A stretch of 18,809 bases of DNA from Natronohydrobacter sp. (GTDB lineage: Bacteria; Pseudomonadota; Alphaproteobacteria; Rhodobacterales; Rhodobacteraceae), in assembly GCA_007123015.1 (NCBI GenBank), contig SKSL01000197.1, positions 1 to 18,809 of the forward strand. The letters are read 5' to 3'. A program made the translations under genes and the position numbers. The notes beneath the pieces were generated by a model. That model saw only the letters and a program-made list of their open reading frames with translations, made no database searches and had not been told where the DNA came from. Positions 13,218 through 18,672 of this stretch are shown here, piece by piece (the stretch's first letter is position 1; the number at the start of each line of letters is the position of its first letter).

Positions 13218-13571
13218 ATGATGGCGTTCATACGGTATGGGTTCGCGGCGCTGGTGGCTGCGGTGTTTGTCACAGTCGCGCTTGCGAATCGCGCGATGAT
13301 TGATGTGAAGCTGCTTCCGGATGCGCTGGCGGCGCTGTTCGGGTTCAACTACATGTTCACATTGCCTCTGTTTCTCTTGTTGGCCGGTGCGGTCGGGATC
13401 GGCCTGCTTCTGGGCTTCATCTGGGAATGGCTGCGCGAAGCGAGCATCCGGTCGGAGGCTGCGAAATTGCGGCGTGAGAAAGACGCGATGCGCGAAGAAC
13501 TCAAACGTGTCGAGCAGATGGCACCACAGACCCGCAAGGATGATGTGTTGGCCCTTGTCGAAGGAAAGTGA
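13218..13571 (+). CDS. LapA-domain (DUF1049-like) small membrane protein
   Basis: The protein has 117 residues from the ATG at 13218. GGAGGG at 13201-13206 serves as ribosome site and the gene begins 7 bp after the ihfB stop. An in-frame ATG at 13194 would overlap ihfB. There are two transmembrane helices (about 5-23 and 48-69) separated by an amphipathic segment, then a charged coiled-coil-like helix (about 75-105, KLRREKDAMREELKRVEQM). This layout is that of LapA/YciS-like proteins, linked in E. coli to lipopolysaccharide assembly. The position between ihfB and trpF is the usual one in Rhodobacterales. Confidence 0.85.
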   Translation: MMAFIRYGFAALVAAVFVTVALANRAMIDVKLLPDALAALFGFNYMFTLPLFLLLAGAVGIGLLLGFIWEWLREASIRSEAAKLRREKDAMREELKRVEQMAPQTRKDDVLALVEGK

Positions 13572-13580
13572 CGTCATCGC

Positions 13581-14240
13581 ATGCCCGCCCCTGTTGCTGT
13601 CAAGATTTGTGGTTTGACGTCGCCGCAAGCTGTGTCTGACGCAGTGGCTGCGGGCGCACGCTATCTGGGCTTTGTGTTCTTTCCGCGATCCCCACGCCAT
13701 GTGGGCTTGGCAGATGCCGCACTTCTGACCCGCGCTGTGCCGACGGGGATTGCAAAAGTCGCTTTGACCGTTAATGCGGATGATGCTTTTCTGGATGCGT
13801 TACTGGCTGATATCCCTATCGACATTTTGCAACTCCATGGACAGGAATCCCCTGAGCGCGTGCGCGAAATTCGCGCGCGCACTGGCCTGCCGGTGATGAA
13901 GGCAGTCGGCATTGCAGAGGCTGCAGATCTCGACGCGCTTGACCGTTACGCCTCTGTGTCGGATCAGCTTCTGGTCGATGCCAAGCCACCGAAAGACGCA
14001 TCAATCCCCGGAGGAAATGGTGTCAGGTTCGACTGGCGCTTGCTGACAGGCCGTGTCTGGTCGCGCCCGTGGATGCTGGCTGGTGGGCTGACGCCAGAAA
14101 ACGTCGCGCAAGCTGTTCACTTGACTGGGGCGCAGCAGGTCGATGTGTCTTCAGGTGTGGAAAGCGCGCCGGGGAAGAAAGATCCGGCCCGGCTTCAGGC
14201 TTTCATGATGGCCGCGCAGCATGGAGTGCCTGTCAATTGA
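13581..14240 (+). CDS. trpF: Phosphoribosylanthranilate isomerase
   Basis: The protein has 219 residues and catalyses the Amadori rearrangement of phosphoribosylanthranilate in tryptophan synthesis. The TIM-barrel begins VKICGLT with catalytic base C10. The general acid is D133 in LLVDAKPP. Phosphate-binding loops are GGNGVRFDW (144-152), LAGGLTPENV (166-175) and DVSSGVE (188-194). It begins 9 bp after the lapA-like gene, so probably one transcript with ihfB and lapA. trpB, which often follows in relatives, is missing. Instead a convergent Rrf2 regulator ends 8 bp beyond the stop. Confidence 0.95.
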   Translation: MPAPVAVKICGLTSPQAVSDAVAAGARYLGFVFFPRSPRHVGLADAALLTRAVPTGIAKVALTVNADDAFLDALLADIPIDILQLHGQESPERVREIRARTGLPVMKAVGIAEAADLDALDRYASVSDQLLVDAKPPKDASIPGGNGVRFDWRLLTGRVWSRPWMLAGGLTPENVAQAVHLTGAQQVDVSSGVESAPGKKDPARLQAFMMAAQHGVPVN

Positions 14241-14248
14241 GCCCGCGT

Positions 14249-14761
14249 TCAATCGATCGCAAGCGACTCTGCTGGTTCTGATGTCGCGGCTGCCATGTGT
14301 CGTGTTTGACAGGCGGTTGAATAGCGTGGTGCCTCCATATTCAGGATAGCTTGCAGTCCGGCATTGCAATCGACCAGCTCCGAAAGCCAGACCTCATCCA
14401 AAGCAGCGTAAAAGGCTTCGACTGCCCGCGCAAGATGCGGGCGCATGACGCAATGCGCTTTGAGCGGGCAGGTGTTGCTGTCGGAAAAACACTCGATAAA
14501 TGGCAAATCCGCTTCGAAGATGCGAAAGACCTCCCCGACACTGATCGACGCGGCCGGACGCGCCAGATGAAAGCCACCATGTCTTCCGCGTTGGGTGACA
14601 ATGAACCCTTCCTGCCCCAATTTGTTGATCACTTGCGCCAGGTGATTTTCAGACGCATTGATCGTTTTCGCCGCATCCTGCTTGCGTACAAGACTGTCGC
14701 TATTGACGGCGCAGAACATGAGTGTGCGCAGGGCAAGATTGGTCTTGGTGGTCAGTCGCAT
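14249..14761 (-). CDS. Rrf2-family transcriptional regulator, NsrR-like, Fe-S cluster type
   Basis: The protein has 170 residues from the ATG at 14759-14761, chosen because GAGGAG lies 7 bases upstream on this strand. A longer in-frame start at 14815 lacks support. The N-terminal winged helix begins MRLTTKTNLALRTLMF, with recognition-helix segment NHLAQVINKLGQEGFIVTQRGRHGGFHLARP (39-69). Three cysteines, C91, C98 and C104, in CFSDSNTCPLKAHC match the [4Fe-4S]/[2Fe-2S] ligand loop of NsrR and IscR. The pattern of the DNA-binding domain and PFIECF segment is closest to NsrR, the nitric-oxide-sensing repressor. It is divergent from the flavoprotein gene at 14979 and likely controls it and itself. 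NO, persulfide or redox state could be the signal; the sequence cannot decide. Confidence 0.88.
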   Translation of the reverse strand: MRLTTKTNLALRTLMFCAVNSDSLVRKQDAAKTINASENHLAQVINKLGQEGFIVTQRGRHGGFHLARPAASISVGEVFRIFEADLPFIECFSDSNTCPLKAHCVMRPHLARAVEAFYAALDEVWLSELVDCNAGLQAILNMEAPRYSTACQTRHMAAATSEPAESLAID

Positions 14762-14850
14762 CTGCGAACTCCTCGGTTTGTCGACATGTCCCGTCGGGAC
14801 AAAAAGCTCTCCCACTGATGCCTGTTTTGCAGATCTGTGCCCTGCGGGCC

Positions 14851-14864
14851 TTGATCCGGATCAA
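14851..14864 (+). promoter_or_regulatory. FNR/CRP-family box, perfect palindrome TTGATCCGGATCAA
   Basis: TTGAT-N4-ATCAA is the exact consensus for FNR (FnrL in Rhodobacter). It lies in the divergent region, with its centre 96 bp upstream of the Rrf2-type start and 121 bp upstream of the flavoprotein start. It could serve either direction. Confidence 0.65.
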
Positions 14865-14900
14865 GCAGCCAATTTCTGTCAAAGGCTTTCCGAACCCAGT

Positions 14901-14914
14901 TTGACATAGATCAA
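14901..14914 (+). promoter_or_regulatory. Second FNR/CRP-family box TTGACATAGATCAA
   Basis: TTGAC-N4-ATCAA matches the FnrL-type consensus TTGAY-N4-RTCAA. Its centre is 50 bp from the first box, about five helical turns, so both face the same side of DNA. It lies 64 bp before the flavoprotein ATG, a suitable place for activation of that promoter; TATGAA at 14932-14937 is a possible -10. Confidence 0.65.
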
Positions 14915-14978
14915 AGATTGCAATACACGAATATGAAATTGTGAACATATGTATGCAAAGCCTCCGGGAGGAAATTCT

Positions 14979-16298
14979 ATGATACTTGACACGGTCACAC
15001 CAAATCGCCGTGGTTTTCTGGGCCTCGCCGGAGCAGGGGGCGCTGCTTTGGCGCTCGGTGCAGGTGCAGCGCAGGCGCAGAAAGTGCGGACATCCGCCCG
15101 CATCCTGATCCTAGGCGCTGGGGCAGGGGGTGCGGCCATCGCCAACCGTCTGGCAGATCGGCTGGACGGGGCAGAGATCACGGTTCTGGATGGCAAGCAG
15201 GAGCATTGGTACCAGCCCGGCTTCACACTGGTCGCGGCCGGGTTGCGCCCGGCGAGCTATGCTACCTCATCGATCACGGGATGGTTGCCGCGCGGGATCA
15301 CATTCGTCAATGAATATGCAGCCGAACTTGACCCCGAAGCCAACCGCGTCATCACCACAGGCGGGCAGCGGATCGATTATGATTATCTGATCGTCTCGAC
15401 AGGTCTGACGCTGGACTGGGATGCTGTTGAAGGCTTCGATCTGAGCATGGTCGGCCCGGAAACTGGAATTTCGGCGCATTATGCCAGCCCTGAACTGGCT
15501 GAAAAGAGTTGGCACGCACTTGACAAATTCACCGATGAAGGTGGCGTCGGGTTGTTTGGCCGTCCTGCGACCGAGATGAAATGCGCAGGCGCGCCCGTGA
15601 AAATCTGTTTCCTCGGCGAAGATATCGCGACGACCAAGGGCAACCGTTCAAAATGCGACTTCATCTATAACGCGCAGGCGCAGAACCTGTTCGGCGTGCC
15701 TGTGATCCATCACCGCGTCCGCCAGATCATGGATGAACGCGACATCACCTATCGTTATCAGCATGTGCTGAAAGGCATCGATCTGGGGGCGAAGACAGCC
15801 ACCTATACGACGCCGGAAGGCGAGGTCTCGGATAACTGGGATTTCATCAATGTGATTCCGCCGCAGCGCGCGCCGCAGGTGATCCGCGACTCGGGTCTGG
15901 CCTGGGCGGATCGTTGGGTCGATCAGGGCTGGATCGAAGTGGATATGCAGACTTTGCGCCATGCCCGCTACAGCAATGTCTTCGGGATCGGTGACATCAA
16001 CGGTGTGCCGAAAGGCAAGACTGCGGCTTCGGTGAAATTCCATCTGCCTGTGGTCGAGGATCATCTGGTCTCTGAGATCGCCGGGCGCGAGGGTACGCGG
16101 ATGTATGACGGCTATACATCCTGCCCGCTGATCACCCGTGTGGGGCGCGCGATGCTGGTCGAATTCGACTATCAGGACAATCTGACCCCGTCCTTCCCGG
16201 GTCTTATCGCGCCGCTGGAAGAGCTGTGGATTTCCTGGCTTATGAAGGAAGTCGCGCTGAAAGCCACTTACAACGCCATGCTGCGCGGTCGCGCCTGA
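14979..16298 (+). CDS. Tat-exported FAD-dependent sulfide:quinone oxidoreductase-like protein
   Basis: The protein has 439 residues from the ATG at 14979, with GGGAGGAA at 14966-14973. An upstream ATG at 14949 is not needed. A twin-arginine signal NRRGFLGLAG (9-18) is followed by an alanine-rich stretch ending AQAQ at about 34. The FAD-binding Rossmann motif is ILGAGAGGAAIANRL (44-58), and the second FAD motif is NVFGIGDINGVPKGKTAASV (333-352). Cysteines at C202 (EMKCAGAPVKI) and C382 (YTSCPLIT) match the redox pair of sulfide:quinone oxidoreductases. The third Cys of type I enzymes is not evident. The C-terminal amphipathic segment (about 405-435) should dock to the membrane. Expected reaction: sulfide to persulfide or polysulfide with quinone reduction, on the periplasmic side. 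Flavocytochrome c sulfide dehydrogenase flavin subunit is the alternative, but no cytochrome partner follows. Confidence 0.85.
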   Translation: MILDTVTPNRRGFLGLAGAGGAALALGAGAAQAQKVRTSARILILGAGAGGAAIANRLADRLDGAEITVLDGKQEHWYQPGFTLVAAGLRPASYATSSITGWLPRGITFVNEYAAELDPEANRVITTGGQRIDYDYLIVSTGLTLDWDAVEGFDLSMVGPETGISAHYASPELAEKSWHALDKFTDEGGVGLFGRPATEMKCAGAPVKICFLGEDIATTKGNRSKCDFIYNAQAQNLFGVPVIHHRVRQIMDERDITYRYQHVLKGIDLGAKTATYTTPEGEVSDNWDFINVIPPQRAPQVIRDSGLAWADRWVDQGWIEVDMQTLRHARYSNVFGIGDINGVPKGKTAASVKFHLPVVEDHLVSEIAGREGTRMYDGYTSCPLITRVGRAMLVEFDYQDNLTPSFPGLIAPLEELWISWLMKEVALKATYNAMLRGRA

Positions 16299-16314
16299 CA
16301 GAAGCCGGATCAAA

Positions 16315-16380
16315 GGGGGCTGCCGCCCCCTCGGCGGGTAAGCCCGCCTCACCCCTGCGGATATTTGGGCAAGGATGAAA
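16315..16380 (+). repeat. Dispersed palindromic intergenic element of Rhodobacterales type (double hairpin plus conserved tail)
   Basis: Two perfect hairpins stand side by side: GGGGGC-TGCC-GCCCCC (16315-16330) and GGCGGG-TAAG-CCCGCC (16333-16348). A tail follows at 16349-16380 containing CCCCTGCGGATATTTGGGC and ending in AAGGATGAAA. From memory, variants of this hairpin plus GGATATTT...AAGATGAAA pattern recur between genes in many Rhodobacteraceae. It may act as an attenuator between the flavoprotein and DUF5368 genes. Confidence 0.55.
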
Positions 16381-16408
16381 CCGCCGGGCCCAGAGAAAGG
16401 ATGAGAGA

Positions 16409-16765
16409 ATGGAAGAATTTAGCCTGATGACAATTCTGGCCGTGTTCGAAGAGATGTTCGGACGTGTGCTGTTCTGGGCCATGGTGCTCGTCGCGGTCGC
16501 GATCACAGTCGCTTATATCTATGTTCTGGTGCGTGATCGCACCATGTCGATGCGCAAGTTCCTGTTGGCGCAGCTGTCGATGCCTGTCGGCGGGGTCGCT
16601 GCAGTGTGGTTTGTGATGGCCATGACCAATTCGAGCTTTGCCGATATTGGGGGTCCGATTGACTGGATCGTCTTGCTGGGTGTGTTTGTGGCTGGCGCTA
16701 TCGGCTTCGCGATCCTTGTCTATGTCGTGCAGTCGCTGGTGCGGGGCAAAGCCACCGAGGCGTAA
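16409..16765 (+). CDS. DUF5368 family membrane protein
   Basis: The protein has 118 residues with three or so hydrophobic helices (about 20-41, 52-73 and 84-111). The blocks LAVFEEMFGRVLFWAMV, SMRKFLLAQLSMPVGGVAAVWFVMAMT and SSFADIGGPIDWIVLL match what I recall of DUF5368, which regularly follows sulfide:quinone-oxidoreductase-like genes in Alphaproteobacteria. The ATG at 16409 follows AAAGGATGAGAG. It lies in the inner membrane, function unknown. An anchor or quinone-side partner for the exported flavoprotein is a reasonable inference from the pairing. It is followed by a strong intrinsic terminator. Confidence 0.85.
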   Translation: MEEFSLMTILAVFEEMFGRVLFWAMVLVAVAITVAYIYVLVRDRTMSMRKFLLAQLSMPVGGVAAVWFVMAMTNSSFADIGGPIDWIVLLGVFVAGAIGFAILVYVVQSLVRGKATEA

Positions 16766-16822
16766 GCGCGCGCCGATGATCCGGACGGCACTGCTGCCTC
16801 CCGCTTTGTGACCGTCTGAAGT

Positions 16823-16857
16823 GCCCGTGCCTTTCCTCCCGGAGGCGCGGGCTTTTT
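16823..16857 (+). terminator. Rho-independent terminator after DUF5368 gene
   Basis: GCCCGTGCCT (16823-16832) pairs with AGGCGCGGGC (16843-16852) over 10 bp with one G-T wobble, around a 10-nt loop, followed directly by TTTTT (16853-16857). It insulates the sulfide module from the cysS leader. Confidence 0.88.
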
Positions 16858-16861
16858 GTGC

Positions 16862-16891
16862 TTGGCACTGCGCGCGGTTTGCGGTTAGTGT
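16862..16891 (+). promoter_or_regulatory. Candidate promoter for the cysS leader transcript
   Basis: TTGGCA (16862-16867) resembles a -35 box. TAGTGT (16886-16891), 18 bp later, keeps the T, A and final T of a -10 box. The predicted start at about 16898-16899 coincides with the ATG of the leader ORF, giving a leaderless transcript. The hexamers are imperfect, so this rests partly on the position just after the terminator. Confidence 0.45.
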
Positions 16892-16898
16892 CGCGTAT

Positions 16899-16943
16899 AT
16901 GAAGACCTTGACCTGCACCATCCCCTGCTGCATTTGCCGCTGA
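16899..16943 (+). CDS. Cysteine-rich leader peptide upstream of cysS (MKTLTCTIPCCICR)
   Basis: The ORF is 14 codons from ATG 16899 to TGA 16941-16943. Four codons are TGC for cysteine (residues 6, 10, 11 and 13), about 29% of the peptide against 1-2% in ordinary proteins, and they cluster at the 3' end as in amino-acid attenuators. The next gene encodes cysteinyl-tRNA synthetase, so shortage of charged tRNA-Cys would stall ribosomes here. No Shine-Dalgarno is visible upstream (TTAGTGTCGCGTAT), consistent with leaderless initiation. The stop codon lies inside the left arm of a hairpin at 16937-16955. The peptide itself need not have any function. The assignment is inference from arrangement, but the coincidence of Cys codons, hairpin and gene identity is strong. 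Confidence 0.72.
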   Translation: MKTLTCTIPCCICR

Positions 16944-16966
16944 GTTTCTCGGCGGTTGGTCTTTTT
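16937..16966 (+). promoter_or_regulatory. Attenuator hairpin with T-tract in the cysS leader
   Basis: CCGCTGAG (16937-16944) pairs with CTCGGCGG (16948-16955) over 8 bp with one T-G wobble and a TTT loop. TTTTT follows at 16962-16966, six bases beyond the stem. A ribosome paused at the Cys codons 16926-16937 would cover the left arm and prevent the hairpin. An alternative pairing of GGCGGTTGG (16951-16959) with CCACCGCC (17003-17010), close to the cysS ribosome site GAGGA (17014-17018), could act as the competing structure. Confidence 0.6.
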
Positions 16967-17024
16967 GACATATCTCTCTGTCTGACAGCACCTTCCGCCG
17001 GGCCACCGCCCTGACGAGGACGCC

Positions 17025-18521
17025 ATGACCGAGATCCGCCTGCACAATTCCCGCACCCGCCGGAAAGAGGCTTTCGCGCCTTTGGACGCTGAAAACGTGC
17101 GGATGTATGTCTGTGGGCCCACGGTCTATGACCGCGCGCATTTGGGCAATGCGCGGCCTGTGGTGGTGTTCGATGTGCTCTATCGGCTCTTGCGCCATGT
17201 CTATGGCGAAGATCATGTGACCTATGTGCGCAATTTCACCGATGTGGATGACAAGATCAACGCACGTGCCCGGGCGATGCAGGAGGCGGGTGACGCGCGG
17301 TCCCTCAACGAGATCATCCGCGCGCTGACCGATGAGACGATCGACTGGTATCACGCCGATATGGACGCTTTGGGCGCGTTGCGGCCCAGTCATGAGCCGC
17401 GCGCGACCGAATTCATCGTGCAGATGGTGGCGATGATCGAAGGGCTGATCGCCAAGGGTCATGCCTATGCGGCGGAAGGCCATGTGCTGTTCGATGTGCG
17501 GTCCTACCCGAACTATGGCAAGCTGTCGGGCCGCTCGGTCGATGACATGATCGCGGGCGCCCGCGTCGAGGTCGCGCCCTACAAGCGCGATCCCATGGAT
17601 TTCGTGTTGTGGAAGCCGTCCAGCGCGGAGGAACCGGGCTGGGACTCGCCCTGGGGTCGGGGGCGTCCGGGCTGGCATATCGAATGTTCGGCCATGTCGC
17701 ATGAGTTGCTCGGACCGGCGTTTGATATTCATGGCGGCGGGATCGACCTGCAATTTCCGCACCACGAGAACGAGATCGCGCAAAGCTGCTGCGCGCATCC
17801 GGAGGCGGATTTCGCGAATTTCTGGCTGCACAACGAGATGGTGCAGGTCGAGGGGAAGAAGATGTCCAAGAGCCTGGGCAATTTCTTCACGGTGCGGGAT
17901 TTGATGACTGGTAATAGTCCGCACGGACGGCTTTCGGGGATGACAATTCGTCTAGCGTTCCTCCTGAGCCACTATCGAAGTCCCACCGATCTGAGCGGGC
18001 GGAAAGTGAAAAATTCTCGAGCGATCCTTATGGAACTATGCTCGGGTCTCGCGCAACTTGGAACAAAAGGATTGAAAGAACTGCGCCTGGCTGATCCGTT
18101 GGATGCTGTTGTCGAAAAGCTCGCTGATGATTTGGATACGGCTGGTGCACTTGCTGAAATACGAATTCGTCTGAAGCATACTCTTGGGCAATCTGTAACA
18201 TCGGACTTTCTTTCAACCATCTCTACTTCTCTACAGTTGCTTGGCTTAGACCTGCGATCAATTGACTCGACTTATGATTTAGCAATTGCTCGCGATCGAG
18301 AGAACGGCCTTGTAGGGAAATACCCAGAAGCCCTAGAGCTTGCAAAGCACACCTTAGAGAATGCGCGAAAGGCAGCCAAAATATCTAGAGATTTTAGAGA
18401 AGTAGATCGAATCAAAGCAATTCTCGCGTCGAAGGATATCGAAGTCAGGATGTCCAATAGTGGTGTGGATCTGATACGGACTCCAGACTTCGATCCCTCG
18501 GTAATGGACTGCTTGATATGA
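17025..18521 (+). CDS. cysS: Cysteinyl-tRNA synthetase, with compositionally foreign C-terminal part
   Basis: The protein has 498 residues, within the family range. The catalytic Rossmann domain shows MYVCGPTVYDRAHLGNAR with the HIGH-like HLGN (39-42). Zinc ligands are C30, C221, H246 and E250, the last two in FPHHENEIAQ. The KMSKS loop is at 279-283. The later part has SHYRSPTDLS (315-324) and a C-terminal helix KAAKISRDFREVDRIKAIL typical of the family, so the frame is intact. The gene changes character at about codon 294 (17904). Before it, G+C is about 60-70% in sampled 60-base rows; after it, 38-48%, with AGA, ATA and TTA codons otherwise rare in this window. Expression is probably set by the leader peptide and hairpin at 16899-16966. 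Product: cytoplasmic enzyme charging tRNA-Cys. Confidence 0.95.
   Translation: MTEIRLHNSRTRRKEAFAPLDAENVRMYVCGPTVYDRAHLGNARPVVVFDVLYRLLRHVYGEDHVTYVRNFTDVDDKINARARAMQEAGDARSLNEIIRALTDETIDWYHADMDALGALRPSHEPRATEFIVQMVAMIEGLIAKGHAYAAEGHVLFDVRSYPNYGKLSGRSVDDMIAGARVEVAPYKRDPMDFVLWKPSSAEEPGWDSPWGRGRPGWHIECSAMSHELLGPAFDIHGGGIDLQFPHHENEIAQSCCAHPEADFANFWLHNEMVQVEGKKMSKSLGNFFTVRDLMTGNSPHGRLSGMTIRLAFLLSHYRSPTDLSGRKVKNSRAILMELCSGLAQLGTKGLKELRLADPLDAVVEKLADDLDTAGALAEIRIRLKHTLGQSVTSDFLSTISTSLQLLGLDLRSIDSTYDLAIARDRENGLVGKYPEALELAKHTLENARKAAKISRDFREVDRIKAILASKDIEVRMSNSGVDLIRTPDFDPSVMDCLI
17904..18521 (+). other. Atypical-composition segment forming the 3' third of cysS
   Basis: G+C counted by hand in 60-base rows is 48% (18001-18060), 45% (18121-18180) and 38% (18361-18420), against 60% (17401-17460) and 70% (17641-17700) upstream in the same gene. 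The switch is abrupt near 17904-17920, just after the conserved KMSKS region. The right edge coincides with the gene's stop; G+C-rich stem-loops follow. A homologous-replacement recombination tract is the simplest reading. Confidence 0.7.
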
Positions 18522-18570
18522 CCCATCCACACGTCACTGTCGCGCCCGGCCCGCACGGGAAGGAAGCGAA

Positions 18571-18622
18571 GCGCCCGCCCCGTGGGGGGGCGGGACGGGC
18601 GCTGCCCGCGCTTTGCGCGGGC
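18571..18622 (+). terminator. G+C-rich double stem-loop between cysS and cimA
   Basis: GCGCCCG (18571-18577) pairs with CGGGCGC (18596-18602); alternatively CCCGCCCC (18574-18581) pairs with GGGGCGGG (18587-18594). A second hairpin, GCCCGCGC-TTT-GCGCGGGC (18604-18622), has 8 perfect pairs, followed by TTGG rather than a full T-tract. It may be a terminator for cysS or a dispersed intergenic element like that at 16315. Confidence 0.5.
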
Positions 18623-18672
18623 TTGGTCAGTGTTAATGTGTTGCGCTTCTGGTCGAATGACGAGGCCCACCC

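Noticed and set aside
14249..14815. Longer Rrf2 regulator start at 14815
   Set aside because: The conserved family N-terminus (MRLTTKTNLALRTL) begins at 14761, with GAGGAG seven bases upstream. The extra 18 residues have no counterpart in the family.
14949..14978. Upstream ATG extending the flavoprotein by ten residues
   Set aside because: The strong ribosome site GGGAGGAA directly precedes the ATG at 14979, and the extension would push the twin-arginine motif away from the N-terminus.
17904..18521. Frameshift or broken cysS
   Set aside because: The frame stays open and the C-terminal part keeps family features (SHYRSPTDLS and a KAAKISRDFREVDRIK helix) with normal total length. The anomaly is compositional, not disruptive.
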